A DNA stretch of 64,000 nt from an uncultured Pelagibacteraceae bacterium (GCA_902611265.1 CACLYY010000001.1:268128-332127); one strand, 5' to 3'; shown: positions 47,586-60,401, numbered from the stretch's first letter. The notes: generated by a model not told the origin, from the sequence alone. Made by a program: numbers and translations.

Positions 47586-48390
47586 TTCTCTCAGCAAATT
47601 CTAAATAAATTTTTGTTATTTCGTGATCTGGATTCTTTTCAACAATAGGAATACCCATATCTCCATATTTTCCTACATCAGCATTAATTGGAATTTGACC
47701 TAAAAATTTTTTTTCAAATTCTTTAGCTGTTCTTTCAACGCCATTCTCACCGAAAATTGCATATTTTTTACCATCATCCCCAATAAAATGACTCATATTA
47801 TCTATTAAACCAATGATGTTCACTTTCAATTTATCAAACATTCTTATTCCTCTTTTAACATCTTGAAGAGCTATCTCCTGAGGAGTTGAAACAATTATTG
47901 CACCATCAACTTTTATTTCTTGTGCAAAAGTTAGTTGTGTATCTCCTGTTCCTGGGGGCATATCAACGATAATAAAGTCTAAATCTTTCCATCCAACTTT
48001 TTGGGTAAAGGTTTTTATTGCACTGGTTACCATAGGTCCTCGCCATATCATCGGAGTTTGTTCATCAGTAAGAAATCCAATAGACATGCACTGAATATCA
48101 TACTTGATGATCGGTTTTAAAATTTGACCATCACTTTCAGGTTTTTCATTAATTGAAAATAATTTAGGTAAAGATGGCCCATAGATATCCGCATCTAAAA
48201 TTCCAACTTTGCAACCAACTTTTTTTAAAGCTGAAGCCAAATTCGTGGCAAAAGTTGATTTTCCAACACCACCTTTTGCGCTTGAAATAGCAATTGTAAA
48301 TTTAGTACCCGGAATAGGGTTTCTTTTAAAGGTTTTTGGCTCTGTTTTTGCCTTCATTGTGTCACTAAGACCTACTTTTTTATCGTTCAT
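47566..48390 (-). CDS. mrp: Mrp/NBP35-family iron-sulfur cluster carrier ATPase
   Basis: A 274-residue P-loop ATPase with deviant Walker [18 protein letters not shown] near residues 35-51, [11 protein letters not shown], and [16 protein letters not shown] as Walker B region. The N-terminal DUF59 domain found in longer Mrp proteins is missing, and the C-terminal CxxC that many members use to hold a cluster is not visible, so cluster carriage is less certain. It is convergent with thyX and divergent from hflK over 53 nt. Confidence 0.9.
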   Translation of the reverse strand: MNDKKVGLSDTMKAKTEPKTFKRNPIPGTKFTIAISSAKGGVGKSTFATNLASALKKVGCKVGILDADIYGPSLPKLFSINEKPESDGQILKPIIKYDIQCMSIGFLTDEQTPMIWRGPMVTSAIKTFTQKVGWKDLDFIIVDMPPGTGDTQLTFAQEIKVDGAIIVSTPQEIALQDVKRGIRMFDKLKVNIIGLIDNMSHFIGDDGKKYAIFGENGVERTAKEFEKKFLGQIPINADVGKYGDMGIPIVEKNPDHEITKIYLEFAERIKQFYL

Positions 48391-48405
48391 AAAAATACAC
48401 TTACC

Positions 48406-48433
48406 TTGTTTTTGACCATAAAGACACTATATA
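48406..48433 (+). promoter_or_regulatory. hflK: Candidate hflK promoter
   Basis: TTGTTT at 48406-48411, 16 bp, TATATA at 48428-48433, giving a predicted start near 48440, only about 4 nt before the hflK ATG. The TATATA lies in a short palindrome (CTATATAG) that could also act on the other strand for mrp. Confidence 0.45.
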
Positions 48434-48443
48434 GAATGTCATA

Positions 48444-49544
48444 ATGACGATTTATAAAAATCAAAGCCCATGGGGCACGCCACCGGGAAGTGGTGGAAGT
48501 GGTGGAAACGGAGGAGGTTTCAGAAGAGGCCCAACTCCCCCTAACTTAGATGAGGCAATTAAAAAATTACAGGATACAATAAATAAATTTACAGGAAGTA
48601 GCGCAGGTGGAAAAAAACCCATTATACTTGGATTAATAATATTGGTTGTTATTTGGGCATTAAGTGGTTTATACAGAGTTTTACCTGATGAGCAAGGTGT
48701 GGTTTTAAGATTTGGAAAATTTGTTAACACTACTCAACCAGGACTAAATTATCATTTGCCATTTCCGATTGAAAGTGTGCTAACTCCTAAAGTAACAAAA
48801 GTAAACAGAATGGATATTGGCTTTAGATCAGAAAGAGACAGTGGATTTGGACAGGGTGGTGGAGTTGCAGACGTACCAGAAGAAAGTCTTATGTTAACTG
48901 GTGATGAAAATATTGTAAATATTGATTTTTCAGTATTTTGGGTAATTAAAGATGCGGGTAACTTTTTATTTAAAATTCAAGATCCAGAGGGAACAGTTAA
49001 AGCTGCAGCCGAAACTGCGATGAGAGAAGTAATAGCAAGATCAGACATTCAACCAATTCTTACAGAAGGTAGAGCAGTTATAGAAAGAGATACACAAGAT
49101 ATTATACAAGGTATACTTGATGAATACGAAAGTGGAGTTCAAATTACCCAAGTTCAAACTCAGAAAGCTGACCCACCAGATCAAGTAATTGATGCATTTA
49201 GAGATGTCCAGGCTGCTAGAGCTGATATGGAGAGATCTAAAAACGAAGCAGAAGCTTATGCTAATGACGTAATACCAAGAGCACGAGGAGAAGCTGCTAA
49301 AATTTTACAAGCCGCAGAGGCTTACAAAAAAGAAGTTGTCGCAAAAGCAGAGGGTGAAGCTAGCAGATTTTTATCTATTTATGCTGAGTACGCAAAGGCA
49401 AAAGATGTAACTCAAGAGAGAATGTATTTAGAAACAATGGAACAAGTCCTTGCAGATATTAACAAGATTATTATCGACAAGGATTCTGGATCTGGCGTAG
49501 TTCCTTATCTTCCATTACAAGAATTAAAGTCGGGGGCAAATTAA
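48444..49544 (+). CDS. hflK: FtsH modulator HflK
   Basis: A 366-residue SPFH/stomatin-like protein. A glycine- and proline-rich N-terminus (about 7-33) is followed by a membrane helix near 58-77, then the SPFH domain beginning LPDEQGVVLRFGKFVNTTQPGLNYHLPFP and a helical region with ARADMERSKNEAEAYANDVIPRARGEA. HflK and HflC form a large membrane cage around FtsH (21216-23111) and restrain its activity. Its stop overlaps the hflC start by 1 nt. Confidence 0.95.
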   Translation: MTIYKNQSPWGTPPGSGGSGGNGGGFRRGPTPPNLDEAIKKLQDTINKFTGSSAGGKKPIILGLIILVVIWALSGLYRVLPDEQGVVLRFGKFVNTTQPGLNYHLPFPIESVLTPKVTKVNRMDIGFRSERDSGFGQGGGVADVPEESLMLTGDENIVNIDFSVFWVIKDAGNFLFKIQDPEGTVKAAAETAMREVIARSDIQPILTEGRAVIERDTQDIIQGILDEYESGVQITQVQTQKADPPDQVIDAFRDVQAARADMERSKNEAEAYANDVIPRARGEAAKILQAAEAYKKEVVAKAEGEASRFLSIYAEYAKAKDVTQERMYLETMEQVLADINKIIIDKDSGSGVVPYLPLQELKSGAN

Positions 49545-50404
49545 TGAAAGCTGGAAAATTTATATTACCAATAATTATTTTGATTGCTGCAACACTATTT
49601 TTTTCAATATTTATAGTCAAAGAAGTCAATCAAGCTATCGTTCTTCAGTTTGGAGATCCAAAAAGAATAATATTAAAACCTGGTCTTAACTTTAAAATTC
49701 CATTTATTCAAAATGTGGTTTTTTTAGATAAGAGGGTTTTAAATTTAGATACGCCTCCAGAAGAAGTAATTGCTTCAGATCAAAAACGTTTAATTGTTGA
49801 TGCATTTGCAAGATTTCAAATTGTTGACCCATTAAAATTTTATATTTCAGTGGGCAATGAAAGAGTTGCCAGATCAAGATTAGCAACGATTATAAATTCA
49901 AGAATAAGAAACGTATTAGGTCAACAAAAGTTACAAACATTACTATCTGAGGATAGATCTAAACAGATGGCCTTAATTCAACAAGGTGTAAATAATGAGG
50001 CGGAAAATTTTGGAATAAATATTGTTGATGTAAGAATTAAAAGAGCGGACTTACCTCAAGCTAACAGCGATGCAATTTTTAGAAGAATGCAAACTGAGAG
50101 GGAAAGAGAAGCAAAAGAATTTAGAGCAAAAGGAGCAGAAATGGCTGTAACAATAACGTCTACTGCAGACAAAGAAGTCACAGTTATTCTTGCAGATGCT
50201 CAAAAAAAATCTGAGATAATGAAAGGGGAAGGAGACGGTCTAAAAAATAAAATTTTTGCAGATGCATTTGGACAAGACCCAGAATTTTTTGGATTTTATA
50301 GAGCGATGCAAGCCTATCAAAAAGCCCTGATCGGTGGAGAAACATCTATGATTCTATCACCTGATAGTGAGTTTTTTAAATTTTTTGGAAATAAAGAAAA
50401 CTAA
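49544..50404 (+). CDS. hflC: FtsH modulator HflC
   Basis: A 286-residue SPFH protein with an N-terminal membrane helix (about 5-24). VNQAIVLQFGDPKRIILKPGLNFKIPFIQ marks the SPFH domain, DAFARFQIVDPLKFY the conserved middle, and IVDVRIKRADLPQANSDAIFRRMQTEREREAKEFRAKG the start of the long helix. It is the partner of HflK and is followed after 15 nt by a DUF2065 gene, the usual order. Confidence 0.95.
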   Translation: MKAGKFILPIIILIAATLFFSIFIVKEVNQAIVLQFGDPKRIILKPGLNFKIPFIQNVVFLDKRVLNLDTPPEEVIASDQKRLIVDAFARFQIVDPLKFYISVGNERVARSRLATIINSRIRNVLGQQKLQTLLSEDRSKQMALIQQGVNNEAENFGINIVDVRIKRADLPQANSDAIFRRMQTEREREAKEFRAKGAEMAVTITSTADKEVTVILADAQKKSEIMKGEGDGLKNKIFADAFGQDPEFFGFYRAMQAYQKALIGGETSMILSPDSEFFKFFGNKEN

Positions 50405-50419
50405 TTAAAATTATTTAAA

Positions 50420-50605
50420 ATGAGAGAATTGATCATAGCTTTTGGTCTATTCTTATTTATTGAAGGTGTTTTGTATGCCTTATTTCCATCAAAAATGAAA
50501 AATATGTTAAAAAAATTAGATTTAATTGCAGACAGACAATTAAGAATAGGTGGTTTAATTTTTGCAATAATTGGTTTTGTAATAATTCGTTATTTAAAAG
50601 TATGA
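50420..50605 (+). CDS. DUF2065 family small membrane protein
   Basis: A 61-residue protein with two hydrophobic helices (about 4-20 and 44-58) around a basic loop KMKNMLKKLDLIADRQLRIGG. DUF2065 members (YjeT-like) usually lie next to hflC, as here. Function is unknown; the position suggests a role in the HflKC/FtsH membrane quality-control group. It overlaps the following protease gene by 4 nt. Confidence 0.85.
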   Translation: MRELIIAFGLFLFIEGVLYALFPSKMKNMLKKLDLIADRQLRIGGLIFAIIGFVIIRYLKV

Positions 50606-51999
50606 AAAGTATATTAAAAATTTTTGCTGTTTTTTTAATTTCAATTAATTATTTTTCTATCTCATTTGCAAATACAATCCCATCATCTTTTGCAGATCTT
50701 GCAGAAAGATTGATGCCTTCAGTTGTAAATATATCAACAACAACCACGGTTACTACAAGATCAAACCCTCTTCCATTTGAATTTCCTCCTGGATCTCCTT
50801 TTGAGGATATGTTTGGTACACCACAACAAAGACAGACAAGTGCATTAGGGTCCGGCTTTATTATTGATGAAGAAGGTATAGTGATTACAAATAACCACGT
50901 TATTCAGGGAGCACAAGATATAGTAGTAAGAGTTAACGGTGATAAAGATTATAAAGCAAAAGTTCTTGGTGCTGATGCAGGAATGGATCTAGCAGTTTTA
51001 AAAATAGAGTCAGATGAAAAATTTAAACCAGTAAATTTTGGTAATTCAGATAAGGCAAGAATAGGTGATTGGGTAATAGCAATAGGAAATCCTTTTGGTC
51101 TTGGTGGTACAGTTACTGCAGGAATAATATCTGCAAGAAATAGAAGCATAGGTTTATCCAGATATGAAGATTATATTCAAACTGATGCATCAATTAATCA
51201 AGGAAATTCTGGAGGCCCACTATTCAACATGGCAGGTGATGTTATTGGAATAAATACCGCTATTTTAGGTCAATCAGGTTCAATCGGTATTGGTTTTGCA
51301 ATTCCTTCTAATAGCGCTCAAAAAGTAATTAAACAACTTATAGAATTTGGAGAAACTAAAAGAGGTTGGCTTGGGGTTAGAATTCAAGTTGTTGATCAAG
51401 GAATTGCCGATGCAGAAAATTTAGATAAACCAAGAGGAGCACTTGTTGCAAGTGTAGCAGAAAATAGTCCGTCAGACAAAGGTGGTATTAAACCAGGTGA
51501 CATAATTTTAGAATTCGATGGAAAACCTATAAATGAAATGAAAGAATTACCAAAGATTGTGGCAGAGACAGATGTTGGAAAAAAAGTTATAGTGAAAGTT
51601 TGGAGAAACAAAAGAGAAATAACCAAAGAAATAATTCTTGGAAGATTAGAAACATCTGAAGATTTCAAAGCACAAAAACCAGTAATAGAAAAACCTAAAG
51701 TAACAAGAATTGATGGTTTAAAAATAGAAGTTCGTTTATTGAATAAAGATGATATTGAGTCAAGGAACTTGCCAAAAGGAACAAGTGGCGTGGTAATAAC
51801 AAAAATAGACAAAGAAAGTCCAATTAATTACTTACAGGTAGATAATATAATAGTTGAAGCTAACAGAAAAAAAATTAATACTATTGGCGATCTTGATAAT
51901 GTAGTTAAGTTGAAATTAAGAAGTGACGAAAATAATTTATTGATTGCAATATATAATAATCAAAATCAGAGAACATACGTAGGCGTTAAGCTTAAATAG
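50602..51999 (+). CDS. degP: Periplasmic serine protease of the HtrA/DegP (Do) family
   Basis: A 465-residue protein with a signal peptide (1-23, ending near SFAN), a trypsin-like domain with catalytic H99 (TNNHV), D129 (GMDLAVLKI) and S203 (QGNSGGPL), and two PDZ domains: one near 265-345 (RGWLGVRIQVV, GGIKPGDIILEFDGKPI) and a shorter one near 375-460. The Q-rich LA loop (FGTPQQRQTSA) is short, as in DegQ-like enzymes; DegP versus DegQ cannot be decided. It should degrade or refold damaged envelope proteins. It follows DUF2065 and hflC in one run. Confidence 0.92.
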   Translation: MKSILKIFAVFLISINYFSISFANTIPSSFADLAERLMPSVVNISTTTTVTTRSNPLPFEFPPGSPFEDMFGTPQQRQTSALGSGFIIDEEGIVITNNHVIQGAQDIVVRVNGDKDYKAKVLGADAGMDLAVLKIESDEKFKPVNFGNSDKARIGDWVIAIGNPFGLGGTVTAGIISARNRSIGLSRYEDYIQTDASINQGNSGGPLFNMAGDVIGINTAILGQSGSIGIGFAIPSNSAQKVIKQLIEFGETKRGWLGVRIQVVDQGIADAENLDKPRGALVASVAENSPSDKGGIKPGDIILEFDGKPINEMKELPKIVAETDVGKKVIVKVWRNKREITKEIILGRLETSEDFKAQKPVIEKPKVTRIDGLKIEVRLLNKDDIESRNLPKGTSGVVITKIDKESPINYLQVDNIIVEANRKKINTIGDLDNVVKLKLRSDENNLLIAIYNNQNQRTYVGVKLK

Positions 52000-52003
52000 T
52001 CAA

Positions 52004-52912
52004 ATGGACCTTAAGTCCAAAATAATTTTAATATCAGGAACCACCGCATCAGGAAAATCTAAATTAGCAATTGATTTTGCTAAAAAAGTGAATGGAGAAA
52101 TAATTAATGCAGATAGTATGCAGGTCTACAAAGAATTAAAAATATTAACAGCTAGACCCATAAAAGAAAATACCAATAAAATCAAACATCATTTATATGG
52201 CTTTCAAAGTGTTAAAAATGAATTTTCTACTGGTCAATGGTTAAAATTAGTTAAAAAAAAAATAAAAGAAATAAGAAATAAAAATAAAATACCTATTCTG
52301 GTAGGTGGCACTGGTCTTTACTTTAAAGCATTAACAGATGGTTTAGTTAAGATACCGAAAATTCCTAACTCTATTAGAAATAAAATAAGATCTAAGCAAA
52401 AACAAATGGGTCAAAAGAAATTTTATTTAAAACTTTTGAAACTAGACAAATTTGTAAAAAATAAAATAGTCTCTACCGATATCCAAAGATCTTTAAGGGC
52501 CTATGAAGTGATTTACTTTACAAAAAAATCAATCTTTGAGTGGTATAAAAAAACAAAATCACAATATAAAATAGATGAATTTCTAAAAATTTATATCGAT
52601 TATCCCAAAGAGATATTGGTCAATAAAATTTCAAAAAGGGTAGATCAAATGATAAAAGATGGGGCAGTCGAAGAGGTACAAAACTTTGAAAAGTTGAATT
52701 TAAAGAGTGATAATAATCTTTACAAAGTTATTGGCATCAGAGAGATAAAAGATTTTATTGATAAAAAAACTTCATTGAAAGAAATGAAACTAAATATTGT
52801 AATAAAAACAAGACAATACGCTAAAAGACAGAGAACTTGGTCTAGAGGTCAAATGAATGATTGGCAAAAATTTGATCCTAAAGCGCTCTCAAAATTTATA
52901 AAAAAATTATAA
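52004..52912 (+). CDS. miaA: tRNA dimethylallyltransferase
   Basis: A 302-residue enzyme that adds dimethylallyl to A37 of UNN-reading tRNAs. The P-loop is SGTTASGKSKLA, followed by NADSMQVYKELKILTARP (substrate tunnel), PILVGGTGLYFKAL and the C-terminal TRQYAKRQRTWSRGQ. The DMAPP substrate comes from the pathway that dxs (33173) opens. It starts 4 nt after the protease gene. No hfq follows, although miaA-hfq is a common pairing; ilvB is next. Confidence 0.95.
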   Translation: MDLKSKIILISGTTASGKSKLAIDFAKKVNGEIINADSMQVYKELKILTARPIKENTNKIKHHLYGFQSVKNEFSTGQWLKLVKKKIKEIRNKNKIPILVGGTGLYFKALTDGLVKIPKIPNSIRNKIRSKQKQMGQKKFYLKLLKLDKFVKNKIVSTDIQRSLRAYEVIYFTKKSIFEWYKKTKSQYKIDEFLKIYIDYPKEILVNKISKRVDQMIKDGAVEEVQNFEKLNLKSDNNLYKVIGIREIKDFIDKKTSLKEMKLNIVIKTRQYAKRQRTWSRGQMNDWQKFDPKALSKFIKKL

Positions 52913-52929
52913 TTTATCTCTACTATAAC

Positions 52930-52958
52930 TTGACCAATGAGCACAACTTCAGCTAGAT
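52930..52958 (+). promoter_or_regulatory. ilvB: Candidate ilvB promoter
   Basis: TTGACC at 52930-52935, 17 bp, CTAGAT at 52953-52958 (TAGATT with 18 bp). The predicted start falls at about 52965, next to the ilvB ATG at 52966, and there is no ribosome-binding site. Confidence 0.45.
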
Positions 52959-52965
52959 TGTCTGA

Positions 52966-54732
52966 ATGCCAAAATTATATTCGGGAGCTGAAATTGTATT
53001 TAAATGTTTAGAAGATCAAAACGTTAGTCATATTTTTGGATATCCAGGAGGAGCAGTACTTCCAATTTATGATGAGTTAAAAAATTTTAATTCTATAAAA
53101 CATATTTTAGTAAGACATGAGCAAGGTGCAGGACATGCAGCTGAAGGTTACGCAAGATCATCAGGAAAACCTGGAGTACTATTAGTAACATCAGGACCTG
53201 GGGCTACAAATGCAGTTACTGCTCTAACAGATGCTTACATGGACTCAGTCCCATTAGTTTGTATTACAGGACAAGTTCCAACTCATCTAATCGGAACTGA
53301 TGCATTTCAAGAGTGTGATACAACGGGAATTACGAGACCTTGTACCAAACATAACTGGTTAGTGAAAGATATAAATGATCTAGCAGAGATAATGCACAAA
53401 GCTTTTGAAGTAGCAACTACGGGAAGACCAGGGCCAGTACTAGTTGATATTCCAAAGGACATACAATTCCAAAAGACAAAATATAAAAATTATCAAAAAG
53501 TTAAAAAATTAAATGGCAAATCTCATGATAATTTTACTCAAAAAAATATTAATGACTTAATAGGATTAATTAGTAAGGCAAAAAAACCGATATTTTATAC
53601 AGGTGGTGGAGTAGTTAATTCAGGGCCAAAGGCAAGTGAACTTTTAAGAGAACTTGTGTACGCAACTGGATTTCCTATAACCTCAACTTTACAGGGTCTG
53701 GGTTGTTTTCCTGCTGATGATAATCAGTTTTTAGGAATGTTAGGAATGCATGGTACCTATGAAGCTAACAATGCAATGTACAGTTGTGATCTTATGATAA
53801 ATATTGGAGCAAGATTTGATGATAGGATAACTGGTAAGATAGATGAGTTCTCACCTAAATCAAAAAAAGTTCATATAGATATTGATCCATCATCTATAAA
53901 TAAAAATGTTAAGGTGGACTTACCAATAGTTGGAGATATTAAATCAGTTTTAACATCTACGCTAAAAACTTTAAAAAAAACAAAAAAGAATTTTTCTAAA
54001 TCAAATAAACATCAAATATCAAATTGGTGGGAAAAAATTCAAAAGTGGAGATCTAAACGTTCTTTAGATTACATTGGTAGCGAAGAGACAATTAAACCAC
54101 AATATGCCATTGAAAGATTATATGAACTTACAAAAGATAGAGATGCCTATATTACAACTGAGGTTGGTCAACATCAAATGTGGGCAGCTCAACATTATAA
54201 ATTTAATAAACCAAATAGATGGATGACATCAGGTGGTCTTGGAACAATGGGATATGGTTTACCTGCTGCAGTAGGAGTTCAAATAGCACATCCCAAAAAA
54301 TTAGTTGTGGATATTGCTGGAGAAGCATCAGTTTTAATGACAATGCAGGAAATGTCTACTGCTGTTCAGTATAATTTACCGATAAAAATATTTATCTTAA
54401 ATAATGAGTACATGGGTATGGTAAGACAGTGGCAGGAGTTATTGCATGATAAAAATTATTCTGAGAGTTATACTGCTGCGTTGCCAGATTTTGTTAAAAT
54501 GGCCGAAGCTTATGGATGTGTTGGCATAAGAGCAAAAACACCTGAAGAATTAGATGACAAGATTCTTGAAATGTTAAATACTGATCGACCTGTAATATTT
54601 GACTGTCTTGTAGACAAACAAGAAAACTGTTTTCCAATGATTCCTTCAGGAAAACCACATAATCAAATGTTACTAGGTCCAAAAGATCAAAAAGAGAAAA
54701 AAATTACAGGAAAAGGAAGAACTTTAGTTTAA
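52966..54732 (+). CDS. ilvB: Acetolactate synthase, large (catalytic) subunit
   Basis: A 588-residue TPP enzyme. The N-domain has IFGYPGGAVLPIYDEL, the catalytic glutamate in VRHEQGAGHAAEGYAR, and SGPGATNAVTAL; the middle binds FAD (GARFDDRITGK); the C-domain has GGLGTMGYGLPAAVGVQIA and the Mg/TPP motif around DIAGEASVLM and ILNNEYMGMVRQWQ. It makes acetolactate or acetohydroxybutyrate, the first common step to valine, leucine and isoleucine. It is the first gene of ilvB-ilvN-ilvC, with 1 nt to ilvN. Confidence 0.97.
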   Translation: MPKLYSGAEIVFKCLEDQNVSHIFGYPGGAVLPIYDELKNFNSIKHILVRHEQGAGHAAEGYARSSGKPGVLLVTSGPGATNAVTALTDAYMDSVPLVCITGQVPTHLIGTDAFQECDTTGITRPCTKHNWLVKDINDLAEIMHKAFEVATTGRPGPVLVDIPKDIQFQKTKYKNYQKVKKLNGKSHDNFTQKNINDLIGLISKAKKPIFYTGGGVVNSGPKASELLRELVYATGFPITSTLQGLGCFPADDNQFLGMLGMHGTYEANNAMYSCDLMINIGARFDDRITGKIDEFSPKSKKVHIDIDPSSINKNVKVDLPIVGDIKSVLTSTLKTLKKTKKNFSKSNKHQISNWWEKIQKWRSKRSLDYIGSEETIKPQYAIERLYELTKDRDAYITTEVGQHQMWAAQHYKFNKPNRWMTSGGLGTMGYGLPAAVGVQIAHPKKLVVDIAGEASVLMTMQEMSTAVQYNLPIKIFILNNEYMGMVRQWQELLHDKNYSESYTAALPDFVKMAEAYGCVGIRAKTPEELDDKILEMLNTDRPVIFDCLVDKQENCFPMIPSGKPHNQMLLGPKDQKEKKITGKGRTLV

Positions 54733-54733
54733 A

Positions 54734-55282
54734 ATGGCTAATTCAAAATCAGCTTATAGTGTAGCTGGAAAAAAACAGAAAAACGACACACACATTATTG
54801 TAGTTTGGGTAGACAATGAAGCTGGGGTTTTAGCAAGAGTAGTAGGGCTTTTTTCTGGAAGAGGTTATAATATAGAGTCATTAGCTGTTGCTGAGGTAGA
54901 TCAAAAGGAAAATATATCGAGAATTACAATAGTTACAACTGGAACACCTCAAGTAGTTGATCAAATTAAGCTTCAATTAAAAAAATTGGTACCTGTACAT
55001 AAAGTTGCAGATTTTAAAAGAGAAGATAAAAATGTCATTTTTAAAGAAATGGCTCTATTTAAATTTGTTGCTAACAGTGAAAAGTTAATAAAAGCATTTA
55101 AAGCGTGCAAAAACTTCAATCCTGTTGTATTGGATGAAACAAAAAAATCAAAAGTAATTCAAATTACAGCTTTAAGAAGAGAAATAGATAAAATGTCAAA
55201 AAATTTAACAAAATTTGGTTTAGTAAGTGTGTCTAGAACGGGTGCTGTTGCCATGACTAGAGGATCAGATGTGTTTAAATAA
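54734..55282 (+). CDS. ilvN: Acetolactate synthase, small (regulatory) subunit
   Basis: A 182-residue ACT-domain protein. After about 20 variable residues it has VWVDNEAGVLARVVGLFSGRGYNIESLAV, the valine-binding ACT motif, then ISRITIVTTG and QLKKLVPVHKV; the C-terminal half has the usual second domain ending GLVSVSRTGAVAMTRG. It gives the catalytic subunit valine sensitivity and higher activity. Sometimes called ilvH in related genomes. It lies 1 nt after ilvB and 15 nt before ilvC. Confidence 0.95.
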   Translation: MANSKSAYSVAGKKQKNDTHIIVVWVDNEAGVLARVVGLFSGRGYNIESLAVAEVDQKENISRITIVTTGTPQVVDQIKLQLKKLVPVHKVADFKREDKNVIFKEMALFKFVANSEKLIKAFKACKNFNPVVLDETKKSKVIQITALRREIDKMSKNLTKFGLVSVSRTGAVAMTRGSDVFK

Positions 55283-56320
<1,038 letters not shown>

Positions 56321-56334
56321 ATTTAATATTGATT

Positions 56335-56361
56335 TTTGGTCAAAATAGACCAAATTATTTT
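56335..56361 (+). terminator. Possible terminator after ilvC
   Basis: TTTGGTC (56335-56341) and GACCAAA (56348-56354) form a perfect 7-bp stem with a 6-nt loop, followed by TTATTTT. It would end the ilvBNC transcript before leuA; the stem is short and AT-rich at its base. Confidence 0.55.
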
Positions 56362-56387
56362 GCAATCTGTGCGTGAGCATGTATTAT
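56360..56387 (+). promoter_or_regulatory. leuA: Candidate leuA promoter
   Basis: TTGCAA at 56360-56365, 16 bp, TATTAT at 56382-56387. Transcription would start near 56394, giving a leader of about 16 nt. The palindrome TTATGC-CGGGT-GCATAA (56384-56400) covers the -10 and start region and could be an operator. Confidence 0.55.
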
Positions 56388-56409
56388 GCCGGGTGCATAA
56401 AATAACAAT

Positions 56410-59032
<2,623 letters not shown>

Positions 59033-59037
59033 TTAAA

Positions 59038-59880
59038 ATGTCTAGAGAAATGGGCAGAGATGATTTTGTTATATCTGCTCGCTCTGTTTTTTTAAAAAAG
59101 AGAAATAGACAAAAATTCTCACTATTAACTTTAATTATTACCTCTATAATAATACTTTCTTTAGAGTACTTTAAATCTGGCCCAATAAATCAAGCAAGAT
59201 TAATTACAAAAGACATAATTATAAAGTCATCGTATGTTGCTTCAATTCCTTTTAAATCAATTACGAAGACTTATTACTCTTTTATAGATCATCTTAATAT
59301 GTATGATGAATATGAAAAACTCAAAATCGAGCAGAAAAAAAATAAAAGTTTAATTCTTGAAAGCAATTTTTTAAAAGAAGAAAATCAAAGATTAAAAAAA
59401 TTAATAGATGAAAAAAATCTTTACAAAGAAGATTTCCATATCACTAAAGTTTTGATAGATCAAAAAAGTCCTTATCTAAGATCCATGTTAATCAATAAAG
59501 GATTTAAGCATGGAATTAAATTGGGTGCTGCGGTTAGAAGTAATTCATATTTTGTAGGTAAGGTTGTAGACAGCAACTACCTTACTTCAAGAATATTACT
59601 TATAAGTGATTTGAATAGTAAAATTCCTGTTATTATTGAACCCGGTGCTGTCAGCGCAATTTTATCAGGAACTGGTGATAATAAGTTAGGAAAAATTGAA
59701 TATTTACCGGAAAATAATAATATAAAAGATGGAAATGTGGTTTATACGTCTGGAGCAGACGGAATAATTTCTTCAGGCATACCTGTTGGAAAAATAGTGA
59801 TTGATAATGATCATGCAAAAGTAAAATACTTTTCAGATTTTACACAAATTGAATTTGTGAAGGTTTATTACAAAAAGTGA
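59038..59880 (+). CDS. mreC: Rod-shape-determining protein MreC
   Basis: A 280-residue bitopic protein: a basic N-terminus (KKRNRQKFS), a membrane helix near 28-44, a coiled coil near 85-125 (EYEKLKIEQKKNKSLILESNFLKEENQRL in pieces) and a periplasmic beta domain with the conserved LINKGFKHGIKLGAAV, VGKVVDSN and RILLISDLNSKIPVI. MreC activates the PBP2-RodA complex encoded just downstream. Its stop overlaps the mreD GTG start by 4 nt. Confidence 0.95.
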   Translation: MSREMGRDDFVISARSVFLKKRNRQKFSLLTLIITSIIILSLEYFKSGPINQARLITKDIIIKSSYVASIPFKSITKTYYSFIDHLNMYDEYEKLKIEQKKNKSLILESNFLKEENQRLKKLIDEKNLYKEDFHITKVLIDQKSPYLRSMLINKGFKHGIKLGAAVRSNSYFVGKVVDSNYLTSRILLISDLNSKIPVIIEPGAVSAILSGTGDNKLGKIEYLPENNNIKDGNVVYTSGADGIISSGIPVGKIVIDNDHAKVKYFSDFTQIEFVKVYYKK

Positions 59881-60401
59881 GCATACCAAATAAATTTTAT
59901 TCAAGTATACTTTCAATATTTCCTCTTCTTATTTTAATTGTTTCTATTTTATTGAGCTCAAAATATAATTTTACATATAGTGGCCATAATCTAAGTTTTA
60001 ATATTAGTTACCTTTTAATTTTTTATTGGAGTTTAAAAAAACCAAATTATTTAGGCTTAGGTTTCATTTTTTTAGCGGGTATATTAAATGATGTAATTCA
60101 AGATAATCCTTTAGGTATCTCATCAATTGAGTATTTATCACTTTGTATAATTACTGGTTTTGCAAGATCTAGAATAATATTACAAAATTTATTTTATGAT
60201 TGGGTATTTTTTTTAATTTCAATTTTAATTGCAGGATCAATTAATTATATTATACTAGTCTTTATATTTGATGTCCCAATAATATATAACAGCTTGTTAT
60301 TAGGATTATTTGCTACATTTCTTTTATATCCTTTACTTGCCAAAATATTAAGTTTGATTGATAATATTGTTCAATTGAGTAGCAATGATAAAAAGAAATA
60401 A
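59877..60401 (+). CDS. mreD: Rod-shape-determining protein MreD
   Basis: A 174-residue polytopic membrane protein with about five hydrophobic helices. Sequence is poorly conserved in this family, but LGLGFIFLAGILNDVIQDNPLGISSI matches the MreD core pattern (G-hydrophobic-x-D-hydrophobic-x-P-LG). GTG at 59877 is the start, overlapping mreC by 4 nt, and it overlaps mrdA by 17 nt. Position between mreC and mrdA is the strongest evidence. Confidence 0.9.
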   Translation: MSIPNKFYSSILSIFPLLILIVSILLSSKYNFTYSGHNLSFNISYLLIFYWSLKKPNYLGLGFIFLAGILNDVIQDNPLGISSIEYLSLCIITGFARSRIILQNLFYDWVFFLISILIAGSINYIILVFIFDVPIIYNSLLLGLFATFLLYPLLAKILSLIDNIVQLSSNDKKK

